From contig CAXAMN010027395.1 in assembly GCA_963970005.1 (NCBI GenBank), forward strand, positions 383,455 through 447,454: 64,000 nucleotides of DNA, written 5' to 3'. Both the position numbers and the translations under genes were made by a program. Of this stretch, positions 11,710-22,702 are shown piece by piece (within the stretch, counting starts at the first letter, position 1; the number at the start of each line of letters is the position of its first letter). The DNA comes from Durusdinium trenchii (Eukaryota > Sar > Dinophyceae > Suessiales > Symbiodiniaceae). The notes beneath the pieces are model-generated. The model was not told the DNA's origin. It did no database searches and worked only from the letters and a program-made list of their open reading frames with translations.

Positions 11710-12144
11710 ACATCGCAACGGTGTATGCTCTGAGCGGGCTTTGACTTGAATTGGAAAATGACCTGTTTGTGGCTGCGAGCCGTTTGTTCAAACCGCAAAA
11801 CTCGACATTCCAACCGTTCGAGTGCGCTGCATTGTTTGGGTGGACTGTCGGACTTGTAAGCTGCATCAAACACCTCACAGCATATTGGGGCATTGAGATT
11901 CAGACATCCTTTGGTTTTGCTATTTCTCAGTGCCTTATGTTGATTTTGCCCTGCAGTATGGCTGGAGCCTGTGTTGCGGAAAGGTCTTCCTGTAGGGCAC
12001 TGTGTACTAGACATAGGTTGCTGACCCAGGAACGGCGTAAACAACTGGCACCCATGATGGGAGTTGTCTTTGATGAATCTGGTGCCACTAAGTAATTGAC
12101 CCGCCAATTCAATGGAATGGAGTTAAAACCAGCGAAGGATCAGC

Positions 12145-12297
12145 CCATCACCATCCGCCGAGGAGAAGGTGGCAATTCTGCCCGAAGGTCATCGCCCCAA
12201 GCGCGAGGTGCGATGCCTGGCGCCGCTGCTGATCAATCCGGATCTCCAGGACAAGACTTCGCAAGAGGAGGACTATGCAGCTCGACACACTAGACAC
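12145..12297 (+). CDS. Exon with LPEGHRP motif (recurring domain)
   Basis: The frame reads SPSAEEKVAILPEGHRPKR, EVRCLAPLLINPDLQ, DKTSQEEDYAARHTRH and then a stop. LPEGHRPKREVRCLAP is close in pattern to LPDDCQPGKRLSFF of the exon at 17070. From memory, similar tail-fibre-like modules (LPxxCRPxxRLxF) are common in dinoflagellate predictions. The true 3' donor may precede the stop. Confidence 0.45.
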
Positions 12298-12645
12298 TAG
12301 ACACTAGTTTAGTTCTAGGTTGGAGGCCATCGCTCTTAGGTTGGAGGCTGCTGCATGCCATGTCTCAGCTGATCAGTGACCACCATGGCTGCGTCTCATG
12401 CGTTGGCAGACCTGGGGTCATAGGTCGCTCGCAGGTTTGGATTCTTGCAGGTCCTACAAGAGTTCAAGGAGTTGGGACATGTTAGGACTAGAATTGGGAA
12501 GTCCACCCTTTTTTGTCGGGTAATGTTGGGTTGCATACAATACATGGGGCAGACAAAGACGAGTTGACTGATCATGCGCGTGTGTGAGTATGTGTGTGTG
12601 TGTGTGTCCCACCCTGGACAAAGGGTCTTACCCCACCACTCTTCC

Positions 12646-12655
12646 NNNNNNNNNN
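12646..12655. other. Assembly gap (10 N)
   Basis: Ten unknown bases of unspecified true length, lying between GT-rich microsatellite sequence and the first copy of a ~200-bp direct repeat. Confidence 0.95.
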
Positions 12656-12670
12656 CATTGAGACAATTGC

Positions 12671-12865
12671 GTTAACTGAAAACCCAAGTTCGAAGTGTGT
12701 CCCCCTCCGTTTCCAGGAGTTCCTTTTGCGTGTGCGATTCAAGAGTGCAGGGGGATGGGTCACCACTGATACTACCCGTCCAACGAAGAGGGTATCAGTT
12801 GGTGCTGATGCAGTGGGGGACGCTCCACTGTGTACCTGCAAACAAGACACCACTTTTCCTGCGCC
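12671..12865. repeat. Direct repeat copy A (~195 bp)
   Basis: From GTTAACTGAAAACCC to CACTTTTCCTGCGCC. Nearly identical to 13217-13416, with small indels and a handful of substitutions. Contains CCGTTTCCAGGAGTTCC and GGTCACCACTGATACTACCC. Confidence 0.9.
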
Positions 12866-13216
12866 ATGTGTGTGTGTCCCACTCTGTATCTAAGAGTTTC
12901 TACCGCTCAGAAATTTTTCAAGCAGGGGCGTGTGGCCTCCTTGTCCTACCACACGCAACGAAGCTGTGGACAAGAAGGGGAAGCAGGGACTGATCATCCC
13001 TGTGTACCTGCACCTTCAACTGTTGACCATGCTTTTCCACTTTCGATTTGATTCATGGTGGTTGTCCATGATACCTTCCCGCACAGGTTTTCCCTCCGCT
13101 CTGCAGCCGCTGATCGCCGCTTTCCCTTGAGCGCTTGCGAAGCATTGGTTCAACAAGACTTCTCCGCGGACTCTGCCACCTTTCCGTTCCATCGCCCTTT
13201 TCCACCTGGGAACTGA

Positions 13217-13416
13217 GTTAACTGCAAACCCAATGTCAGAGTGTGTGTGTGTCCCCCTCCGTTTCCAGGAGTTCCTTTTGCGTGTGCCATTCAAGAGTGC
13301 AAGGGGACGGGTCACCACTGATACTACCCGTCCAACGAAGAGGGTATCAGCTGGTGCTGATGCAGTGGGGACGCTCCACTGTGTACCTGCAAACAAGACA
13401 CCACTTTTCCTGCGCC
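13217..13416. repeat. Direct repeat copy B (~200 bp)
   Basis: Second copy of the repeat at 12671-12865, extended by a (GT)n stretch. The copies are ~546 bp apart and the gap lies just upstream of copy A, so local assembly should be treated with care. Confidence 0.9.
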
Positions 13417-14340
13417 GTTCCTTGCTTTAATGGTTGTTTCATGCTATTCTCCCAAACCATTTCCAACGGATTTGCAGCAGTTTTGCGGCCGGTCTCGCGC
13501 GTGTTTGCACTGAAGCCAATGTTCAACATTTCAAGGGAGCTGACTCCGCCGTGTTGCCGTTGCCTCATTCTCTTCCTTGTGGATTATCTTTACTACTGAA
13601 TGAACCATATCAAAGTGTGTGTGTGTTTGTTCAGATAGCAGGTGAACAATCGGATGAGTTCATGCCCTTGGAACAATGGCTGAACTGCCAAAATCAATAG
13701 ATTGTGAAGATCCTCCACCATGCCAGTGGGTTCTGGGTTCCACTGGCACTTTTGAAACTTGATATATAATATGGGTATGATGGCACTCGGCCCTTGCCAG
13801 CGTTGAATCAGACACGCCTCTCCCAGTATTTTATGACTGCATCGCTGCATGACATTCTGAGTAATTAACTACGTTCTTTGGGTGAAACAGTCGTGAGTTG
13901 TTATTGTAGTTTCACTTGTGAATGTTGCAGGTGTTTTTACGATCTCAAAATGTTCTTTTGACGTTCACAAAGTTCACCACTTGAGTGAGTGCTCGTGAAA
14001 CTTGAATCAGTTCCACAATGATTCTGGTGCGCTGGTGCGACTGGCGAAGGAATTTTTCGTGAGGAGTGGAGATGATGGGGTTCAATCTAACACAATGATA
14101 TGATGGACTGTTGTTCTGTTTGGCTGTTTGGGTCACTTGAGTCATTGAGTGGGACGTCATTGTTTTGATGTCTTGAAACGCATATGAAGTTTGCCCTATG
14201 ATATAGGGGGTCGACATGACATGTGTGATGTATAGATATTTTCGCAAGTAAGAGTACCACCAGATGCGTAGTGCCACCTGGCTGTTCATTGCTGTGTTCT
14301 ATCCAGTGGCACCTCTCGGGTTTCAACACGTGAGGTTGGG

Positions 14341-14478
14341 ATGGAATCCATTGGCATCACCGTGCAGACCGATGGCAGTGTCTTGGTCCAGGGTGGATAC
14401 GTGCATTCCGTCGACAAGAAAGGTCACATGCGGAGGTTGGAGCAGAAGAAGAGCCTTGGCCTGGTTGGATTGGAAGAG
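14341..14478 (+). CDS. Exon reading ITVQTDGSVLVQGG
   Basis: The frame reads MESIGITVQTDGSVLVQGGY, VHSVDKKGHMRRLEQKK, SLGLVGLEE and ends at donor GAAGAG|GTTCAT. The alternating hydrophobic pattern with a central DG turn is beta-strand like and fits the strand following the LPEGHRP element of the 12145 exon in the recurring domain (inference). The exon may begin a little before the ATG. Confidence 0.45.
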
Positions 14479-14932
14479 GTTCATTCAGTTCTTTGTCTGG
14501 TTGGCTTGCCACATACTTCTTCACCAGAATGTCCCCCTTGTAAATGTTTCTCACCATAGAGGGCATGGCGTCGCGGCGTGAGATTGGCCTGAAAGAGTGG
14601 ATTTGGGGCGTGGACCTGCCAGAGTGACCAATCAAGTGCCAATGTGGTGCCACTTTTGCTGGGATCATGGGATCATGGTCAGGATCAATTCATGTTTTGT
14701 GAAAAGGTCCTTGCGAACATGGTAGTCAAGTGGTCAGCACATGCCACCACTAAGATTGCTACCATGTTTGTGAATTCTTTCGGCACCCACAACCACAAAG
14801 AGCATTGTATCTAACTAACGCTTTTAATAGTGTCCTTCCCTTTGCTGGACCTGTGCTTCAAAAGGAAGACCTATTCTCTGACACTGCCAGCCACGATGAG
14901 GCAATTTCGGGACACCCAAAATTGAAACTGCG

Positions 14933-14959
14933 ACACACACACACACACACACACACACA
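14933..14959. repeat. (CA)n microsatellite
   Basis: Thirteen CA/AC dinucleotides in a row. Confidence 0.9.
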
Positions 14960-15109
14960 GGACCAAGGACCACCCCAAATGTTGGATTTCAGGTGTTTTG
15001 CAATGTTGCCAGTTCGTGCAAAGCGATGCTGGGTCAGGTAGTCAGCTTGTCCAAATTGCACCAGCTTACTCAACTTACCATGGATCTACAGACGGCGTCT
15101 TCCAAGGAG

Positions 15110-15290
15110 GGGTCGCGTTTGCTTGGACGGCGTCCGCTTCCTCACCTGTGCGGGGTCTCCTCTGAATGTCTCCCCTCTCTTGGAGACCAAGCAGAACACC
15201 AACAACTTCACCGCGAACAGTACATTGAGGGTGACTTGGATGTGGAGGTGGTCAGTCGGGAGGGTTTGCCGTGAAGCCATCTACTGTACT
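15110..15290 (+). CDS. Coding-like exon with DGVRFLTCAG
   Basis: The frame reads CLDGVRFLTCAGSPLNVSP, then LETKQNTNNFTANSTLRV. DGVRFLT matches the motifs at 4067 and 11537. It could be the last element of the domain begun by the exons at 12145 and 14341. Borders are uncertain; other frames (for example EQYIEGDLDVEVVSREG) are open for part of the length. Confidence 0.33.
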
Positions 15291-16679
15291 GCATACCTTG
15301 AACAAGAAACGCAAAAAAATGTCCATGGACTTTGATCAAAGAACCCAGTGGGTGAAACTACGACACATCGGAGATCAAATCTACAGGAGCTGGTTCCTCA
15401 CAGTTTCTTTGTCATGAAAGGTAGCCTGGTAAGGGCTAGCTTGAGTTTGCTTTGCGAAGCAAAGAGGGGTTACCCCCCCCCCAATGTGATGAATAATTGT
15501 TTAATAAATCATTTTGGTGAACCCCCCCTCGCCAGCATCACTATCATCACCCACCATAGCATGAAGTCCATTCACTGGCAGTAACAGCAGTGCCCCTACA
15601 ATGACGCGTGGGTGCAGCTCTTACACATGCCAGCGTTAGCACGCCGCAACTTTAATGCAAGCCAGCGTTCACACACCATATTGCTCTACACAACGCGCGT
15701 TCAGCACAGCTTGGCGCCAGGCAATTCTTAAACACCACCGCCCTCACATACACCAGTGTTGACAAGCCTCCACAACACCACATGTTGTGTTTTTGCCAGT
15801 GACGTTTTTGGACGAGTCCTGATGGTCAATCTGATTTGATTGAGACTTTGCTGCAGGGCAATTGGATTGAGGACATGCGCAAGAAATTTGGTAAGGAGGG
15901 AATCACAGTTGATGTCTCGGAGACCCTTTCCAGTTGGAAACATGCACTAAAGCCCTGTAAACACTGAAGCGGCGGGTGCTCCAGTTGCGAGGACCTCAAG
16001 AGCTCCGCATGTTGATCATGTTGGGATTTTCTTGAAGTGTTCATCCTGCCCCAGCCATCATGTAGGGCGGCGCATGAATCCTTGGGGCCTTTGAGTTGGC
16101 TATCTTAAGCACGAACCCAACCTACACAACTACAATGACAAGCTAGCCTGGAAATAGAAAAACTGGAATCTCTGCCTGATTTGATATTGTCTTATGAACA
16201 TTACCGTACCAAAAGCAGTTTTCCATGGCATGGCCCTGCCGAAGGCGTGTGTTTCACGGGACTCTCACTGCATCATGGGTCGCCCAGTGTCGCCCGCCTG
16301 AGGACAAGTTTGCGGCGAACACTCGCAGCGCCTCGCTTTCGATCATACAGGATCATGATGGATAAACCTAAAATGCGGGTGCCTCTTAAAATGACATGTA
16401 AGGAACCATAGCTTGAGTACGATGAGAAGGCTGAGGTGAGTTGGGTGTCTTCGTTTTTGTTCAGCATCGAACATTGAGTTTTCAAATTTCAATTTTCTGA
16501 GCCTTTAGGCCTTTAAGGAATCCAACTCATTTGCGTATAGACCGCTGTGCACCTGCCTTAGCACCACTGTATGATGTGTTGGTTTGTTTGTTCAACAGTC
16601 CTTGCACAAAATGTCAAACTGAAGTGGCAAGAAACCTTCCCACACAAAGCCAAAATACCGAACATCGCCTCTTCCTTTT

Positions 16680-17239
16680 TCACCGCCCCACACATCATGA
16701 TGTTGGGTGGTTTTGGCGGGTTGGTGTCGGAGGACGGCGCACAGCTGGTCCTCCAATCAATTCCCGTTTGTTCAGCTCAGTTGACCGAAACCACCCCAGG
16801 TGCATCCTACAAGAAAATGGGTGAGGTGGTCGTGCTGGAAGGCGTGACATACCAGTACCTGCTGTTTCTGTTTGCGTTGGGCATGGAACTTGAAGGAGAA
16901 AGTATGAATGTTGTTCATTTCACTCGTGCATTTACTCAATGTAACTCATGTATAGACAAGATGAGACGTTGTTCCGAAACAACTGTTTCACATCCAAAAG
17001 GTTTTAGCGCGATGCATGTGTCTTTGTTCGATCATGACAGCATATGAATGTCACACGCTGCGCTTGAAGGTGCATTGGAGTGGGAGAAGCCCTTGCGGAA
17101 CACCAAGTTGGCCTTGGCTCGTCTCCCAGATGATTGCCAGCCGGGCAAGCGGCTCTCCTTTTTCACTCGCGGCCGCTCTGAGGAGCAGAGAGATACGATG
17201 TTATACAAATTGATGCATTGGGCGTCGCACCACTCTTGA
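16680..17239 (+). CDS. Two-exon fragment of the recurring YKKxGxVVxLEG / LPxxCxP domain, with a GC-AG intron
   Basis: Exon one (about 16680-16841) reads MMLGGFGGLVSEDGAQLVLQ, then TPGASYKKMGEVVVLEG. Exon two (17070 to a TGA ending 17239) reads ALEWEKPLRNTKLALARLPD, DCQPGKRLSFFTRGRSEE, then MLYKLMHWASHHS. Joining GGAAG|GCGTGA to GCTTGAAG|GTGCA gives a 228-nt GC-AG intron that keeps frame and yields VVVLEGALEW. A stop-free but poorer frame also runs on past 16841. The pattern resembles a phage-tail-fibre-like module I recall from dinoflagellate proteins; function unknown. Confidence 0.55.
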
Positions 17240-17875
17240 ATTCTTTTTGTTACATACTTTTAGTATATTATATATATAGTATATACTGTATATAATCTTG
17301 AGTACTGGACACCACCCTTTATGCTAGTATTGATATGTATATATTGCTTGTCTTCAATCAACCGTCAATCGATTGATCAATCACGTTGCTTCAGTCTCCT
17401 TGGGGTCATAGATGCATGATGCATGACCCCAACACGATTGTCAAGTTGTTGTGGGGTACACAGATAGCCCTGGGAGGAGCGCTGTCGAGTGGACGTTGAC
17501 CAGTGGGGCCGAATCTTCTGCCCAGAGCATCTTGCCCAGTCAGGGGGGTGATGTGGGTGCTTTGGGTGTTTGGGATGATGCATGCAATTACTCTTCAAAG
17601 AGCCATGGACATAACAGCAAAATCCAATAGGAACCAAGAGGTGTTTCTTTAGATTGCGTGTTTCTTTCGATTACTTTGATTACTCCTATTGGTTGCTTGC
17701 AGTTTACAGCAGGTGATCATTGTTGAGACTATTATCTCAAATCTGTTTCCTTCCTCCGTTAGCGTCATGCCCCAAGGCATCCCTTAGCGTCATGCCCCAC
17801 ACCACCCAGTTGGCCAGTATATCTCCACGAAATACACACCGGAAACGTGTGCCCTACAAACCTCTCCAAGGTCAC

Positions 17876-18171
17876 CAGGCGTTTGTGGCGTGGAGCTCAG
17901 CGGCATCATTTTCGTAGCCTCGAGCACGCCAGAGCCACTCGATCGGTGGGCCATGTTTCGGGGCCTTTCTGATCGATTCGTCGCAGGGCTTGGCGGCTGG
18001 GGACCCTGGCTGTTTTGCGTTCCTTCGGTGTTGGATCCATTGTGTGGCACGTGTTGATGTTGGGGTGGTTTGGTGGACAAATGCGGTGTTTCTTGGCAGG
18101 TGCTTTTTGACCACCGCAACACAATGATCAAGTAAATCTCTTGCTTTTGGATCATGCCGGCATAATGCCAC
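17876..18171 (-). CDS. Minus-strand exon of unknown function
   Basis: Reads VALCRHDPKARDLLDHCVAV, VKKHLPRNTAFVHQTTP, RRNAKQPGSPAAKPCDES, PPIEWLWRARGYENDAAE and ends at a donor-like GCCTG|GTGACC. It is open for nearly 300 nt with good composition. Two other minus frames are also fairly open. It runs against the neighbouring plus-strand exons, so it may be a separate, inserted or nested gene. Confidence 0.42.
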
Positions 18172-18186
18172 CTTGTTACAGACCAG

Positions 18187-18420
18187 GTGAGAGGGTACAG
18201 CTGTTTCCAAGCTGGGAGGGTGTACTTTTCAGCTGGGGTTGATGGATTAGAGAGACTTTTTAAGGATGATTGGAACATATTGGAACCACCATTACGAAGA
18301 TTGGCATTGGATGGTATTGGTACTCATAAGCTCAGCACTGAATATGTCAAACACCATTTTCCCCAAACAAAACCCAGCACTTCCCTGGAGTCTTTGAGGT
18401 CAGACACCGGGACCGGGAGT
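18187..18420 (+). CDS. Coding-like segment, unknown
   Basis: Reads FSAGVDGLERLFKDDWNIL, EPPLRRLALDGIGTHKLS, KPSTSLESLRSDTGTGS and runs into the CTACTAG array at 18442. Splice borders are unclear. Confidence 0.3.
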
Positions 18421-18434
18421 GTTTCTTGGGGACC

Positions 18435-18532
18435 TTATTCTATAATAGCTTCTTGTTACTACTAGTAAGGCACCTGTTACTAGAAGCGATGCACTTGTTA
18501 CTACTAGCGTGGCACTTGTTTCTAATTATTCT
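18435..18532. repeat. CTACTAG array 2 with TTATTCT flanks
   Basis: Reverse-orientation array (CTTGTTACTACTAGTAAGGC, GCGATGCACTTGTTACTAC and variants) at 18442-18525, bounded by TTATTCT at 18435-18441 and 18526-18532. The repeats abut the array on both sides. Confidence 0.75.
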
Positions 18533-19025
18533 GATTTCGTGTCGACCAAAGTCGACGGGGTTCGGAGCGTCGCTTTTGTGTCGGATGTTCCGAGGTCGCA
18601 AGCCCCCAGGGACCATCAATGGGACAATTTGGATCTCCAGTATGCCCAAGCACTCGAGGCAAGGCGACACCGTAGGGGGTAGTTCTTTGACCCGTTTGGG
18701 TTTGATGAAGATCAGTCGTTTTTGGTGTGAGGATCACAGAAAAGGCAAACAAACAGTATCAGAAGCGCGGAAGCAAACCAAGAGGCAACATGTTTTCTAT
18801 GTACTCTTGTTTTTTGCAGGAGTGGTATGTCCGTGCTCGGTTCGGCTGTCAGTCAGCCGTTCTAGATATCTCATAGCAATCATATCCATGCAGGGAGAGC
18901 TTGCATGAACAATTTATTGATAATTTGGAGACAACCTGCAGATGTGGTGGTAGTTTCAGTGGATTACACCTCTTCAGGGTGACTATGATCAGTATTTTGG
19001 CGTACAATGTCTCACCGGCGTACAG

Positions 19026-19167
19026 ACATCCCGCCTGTCGTTGCTTCGATTTTGGGCAGGATGCAGCCATCCACGAGAACAAGCAAGTGGAGGAGTTCAT
19101 TTCACGATGCAACAAGCACGAATGGGAGCGGCTCAAAAGCAGGACGGGCACGACCCGGCCTTTTTAA
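19026..19167 (+). CDS. Terminal exon reading HENKQVEEFISRCNKHEWER
   Basis: Acceptor ACCGGCGTACAG. The preferred frame reads PACRCFDFGQDAAIHENKQ, VEEFISRCNKHEWERLKS, RTGTTRPF then TAA. A second frame (VVASILGRMQPSTRTSKWR) is also open. No family recognised. Confidence 0.42.
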
Positions 19168-19755
19168 CTCATGATTGATTCATAATGGACAGGATGTTGC
19201 AGCAGGAACCTCTCAAAGATTCAGGAAGGGATTGTGGACACTTTAGATCCACATGTGTTTCGTCACCATGTTCTTTTAGACCCCAAATACACAAAGATCC
19301 ATTGGCTGTGGGTTTCCCGGTTGATGCGATGTTGTTTTATGGGACATGACTTTTCACTCAGCAAGCCAAGCCTACACCGGTTCTGAAGCCGAAGGTCGCC
19401 GAAGGATTTCGTCTCAGGTCATCAGCAAACCCGAGACGTACGGTGTGATGCGGTGTGGTGTGGTGTGATAACCTTGCTTCCGCATCGATGTTCCGATGCT
19501 GGATGCCCTAGCGGGGAGGCTCCTGGGATCCTCCAATGCCTCACAAGCATTGGAAAACACAGGAAAACCAGGAACAAAACATATGGAAAAAGACCCATTC
19601 ATGTTTGTTATAAAGAAGCCATTCCCAAGGGATGATCAAAGGTCGGTAGTGCGTTCAAATCAAGGAGTTTGATCCCAGTTCTCCGGTTTCTCCGGTCCGG
19701 TACTCACATGGACTAACGACAGTTGGACCCTCGAGACAAGGTGGAGGGAAGCCGT
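19168..19755. other. Stretch without a supported gene
   Basis: Contains only short open segments without splice support and a GGTGTGATGCGGTGTGGTGT tract near 19440. Nothing assigned. Confidence 0.4.
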
Positions 19756-19757
19756 TT

Positions 19758-20400
19758 TTGGGAGACGAGGGAAGCCGTTGGAGTTGCAGCAGGGTGTATT
19801 TTTTGGGCACCTTTGGTGTTGGAGAACTCCAAGAGATGTGGCTTTTGCACATGATCACTGGGCGCCGCAGGATCAACACTGGCCACAACATGAAGCTGCC
19901 ACTGGGGCATCTGGAGCCTCGCAGTGGTTCGAGGATAGACACCTTCAACTTCGGCTGGTACAATTACGCGCGGATGCTGGGTCGAAACTCAGTTTGGGGC
20001 TCAAACTCAAAGCCCCAAGCCATCATAGGTGACGCATACCCCACATCAAGTGAAGCAAAGGTTTGTTTGTTTCAGTTTCAGGTTACTATGCATAAATATA
20101 TATATATATATCAGAGGTTTTGTGGTTTGGCGCACAATGCACAACCAATTCGCTGCTACCCATTTGTATAAAAAAGAGGGTGTTGCTCGCAAAAAGGAGG
20201 GCGGGCTCCAATTCTATCTATAAGTAGCACGGACTGGCTCATGTCGCACGAGGATAGCCTGGGAGAAGATCAAGGAGGACCTACGGAAGGAGTTCGGCAT
20301 CACCACTCCGTCCCTGGGAAGCGAGTTCGGGTGGTTCCATAGCATCGGTGGGAAGCAATCCGAGGCTACCAAGTTTGGATTCTGGTCGCAAGCCGTTGAA
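19758..20400 (+). CDS. Two phase-compatible exons of an unknown gene
   Basis: Exon one (about 19758-20028) reads ELQEMWLLHMITGRRRINTG, HNMKLPLGHLEPRSGSRID, FNFGWYNYARMLGRNSVW and ends in phase 1 at ATAG|GTGACG. Exon two (20258-20400) follows GAGGATAG with phase 1 entry and reads AWEKIKEDLRKEFGITTPS, SEFGWFHSIGGKQSEATKF, GFWSQAVEV. The 229-nt GT-AG intron preserves frame. Exon two belongs to the duplicated block also present at 22908-23383, where it carries frame-breaking indels. Confidence 0.5.
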
Positions 20401-20664
20401 GTGCGTGGATAACTACACCCTGCCAATGGCAACTGTGTTTGAACTGAAAGAGCTCCTTGCTTCCACTCTGAGGCAGCATCTGTTTCAGCTCCCGAAAGCG
20501 AAGCTCCAAGAGCTACTCAAGTTACTCGAGTGTAAGTGGCCTGGTTGGACAGTTCGGGGACGCAGAGACGGTTGTGTATGGTGTGGCCAAGTGTTTCAAT
20601 TATGGGAGCCCACGGAAATGTGTTTCACATAATGTGGTTGTTGCACTAACAACGGTAAGAATAT
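20188..20664 (+). repeat. Duplicated gene segment, copy 1
   Basis: Homologous to 22908-23383. Besides the exon at 20258 it contains a second open frame to a stop at 20630-20632 reading CVDNYTLPMATVFELKELLA, LFQLPKAKLQELL, RRDGCVWCGQVFQLWEP. A strong donor-like site (CGAGT|GTAAGT) lies within that frame. Confidence 0.7.
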
Positions 20665-20858
20665 GGTACACCCCCCAAAAAAGAAGTAAAAAGAACCTAC
20701 CTTTTGGACAGTTTCACGGTTGAGGATGACAATCTATCAGCTAATTGAACGGGGAGTACCATATAATATATATACATACATGTATAAATGTACTTGTGTC
20801 AAGTCTTATTGCATTATAACTATTGAGATGCTAACTGCACGGCATTAGTTTCAGGAAA

Positions 20859-21073
20859 GTACGCGTACAAACGCATTTGTACGCGTGCAGTGGTCAAACC
20901 AAGAACCAAGATTGCACGGACCTATGAAAGTGAATCTTGGTTTGGGGCGTGTCCTTTGAGACCCGGGAGGCCATCCACACTGGCTGCATCAAACCAAGAT
21001 TCCTGACAAGAGTTGAGTGCAATCTTGGTTCTTGGTTTCTTGGTTTGAGCAATGTACGCGTACAAATGCGTAA
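20859..21073. mobile_element. Nested inverted-repeat element, MITE-like
   Basis: Outer arms run from GTACGCGTACAAA at 20859 to TACGCGTACAAATGCG near 21073. The left arm continues TCAAACCAAGAACCAAG and the right arm ends TGCAATCTTGGTTCTTGG. Inside lies a second inverted pair, AATCTTGGTTTG (from ~20933) and CAAACCAAGATTC (~20990). The left end is itself a hairpin: 11-bp arms ACGCGTACAAA/TTTGTACGCGT with a CGCA loop. No coding capacity. A target-site duplication is not clear. Confidence 0.55.
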
Positions 21074-21189
21074 AAAGTTCCCCGAACATGAATGCGTCAC
21101 AACTTTTTGGGGAAGCTTAGATCTTAGAACCTGAGAGGTCTTAAGACTTTCCTAAAGCCGAGTCTTTCCCAAGCCCGCTATTTCGCAGT

Positions 21190-22640
21190 CAACAATTGAA
21201 GTAATCTCACCAAGTCCTTTTTTAGATAGAAGCAATCTCAAAATGGCAGTCATAGAGAAAACAATTCAATATGTTAAGTAGATAGAGGTAATCTGAAAAA
21301 TGTTAGCCAGTGAGAATTGAACTCAATGTGTGAATTTGATAGAAGTAATCTCAATATGCCAGTCAGTGCGTCAAAATGTGTGGATTAGATAGATCGAAAT
21401 ACTAATTAGTGAGATTGCAACTCTCTTCTTTTCTTCTCTCCTCCTCCCTTCTCTTCTCTGCTGTTCTCTGAGAAGAGAATGGGAGGGAAAGGGAAGGAAA
21501 GAGAAGAGAACAGGAAGAAATGCTAGTGAGATGTCATGCACACCAGTGAGCCTGTCAATTGTCAAGTTACTGTGTGGTTGCCACATTTGTAAAACACTCA
21601 GTTACTAAATGACTTGAAATAATCAATCAACTTTCACATTTCAATTTACAAGTGCATTAAATACAGCTAACTGTGTGACTTGCAGCAATTTTTTACAATA
21701 TTGTAAGTTGTCATAAACACAATAGTGAGCCTGTCAATTGTAATGTTTATTTGTGAATGTCAACTAACCAATTCATATACAGTATATATATATATATGTA
21801 TATTTGAGTGTTTCAACTTCAATGTGAGAGTTGCATTCATCAAATCCCATCCTTACACCTGCATTAGATACAACTCAAGGTATGAGAAGGCTAACAATGT
21901 ACATTATAAATTGTCTTCATCAAATCTCATATGCGCATGTGCTTGGTAAACACTTGACTCACTTGACAATATCAGTTGCCATGCGCACAAATAGGTCTGT
22001 GAATCTATGTGTTACCCTGTGAAGCATGCAGGTCAATGTTCTAGTTGTGCAAACCCAATGTTATAGTGTGAACTCAAAAGGCTTACAACTCACATCGCCA
22101 GTTATATTCATCAAATCTCATATTTGCCAACAATGCGAGTTGCAGAGTTTATTCTTGTTTGTTATCTCCACAACTGCTTTGTAAAATGATATTTGTTTGT
22201 GTGGTTGTCACACATGTGTATAACTTTAAATTTCTTGTTTGAGTTGTTTCAATGTAATGTCACACTGCAAAAGACAAGCTAACAACTCATAGAATCTCAG
22301 TGGTACTCATCAATTATCATTGCACTGGGTACAACTGACGGTATGAATTGGAGTGCTAATATAATGTTGTTCATTGGCATGTACACAGTTAATTCTGTAA
22401 TGTACACCATGAGATACACGATTGATAGTTTTTGAACTTTACTTGATCAAATACGTCCATCAGTTTTTATTTGCAATTGCATTAGATACTTTCTGAATAT
22501 GGTTACTGTACATTTGCGCACGTTGTTCTGCACATGTCATCACAATCACGTACAAAGACCACAATATGGTCAAAATTATGCTGTTCAATTTGTCCTCTGA
22601 AATCTCACCAAGTCATTGCAAATACCATTCAAATTGTCTA
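21190..22640. repeat. AT-rich degenerate repeat field, gene-poor
   Basis: 21235-21400 holds 46-57-bp units starting GATAGAAGTAATCTCAA (starts at 21235, 21281, 21338, 21388). Beyond 21540 longer degenerate repeats recur: AGTGAGCCTGTCAATTGT at about 21545 and 21725; ATTAGATACAACTCAAGG-like segments near 21864, 22326 and 22480; CATCAAATCTCATAT twice. No exon is supported in this 1.4 kb. Confidence 0.6.
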
Positions 22641-22702
22641 AAAGGTAGGTTTTAGGGGTGTGTAGCATATATATATATATATACATGTGTGTATATTTTC
22701 AG

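Noticed and set aside
11502..12107. A 201-codon open frame on the minus strand
   Set aside because: Its length is within what chance gives over 64 kb. Composition is not convincing, no splice signals frame it, and the plus strand carries competing motifs.
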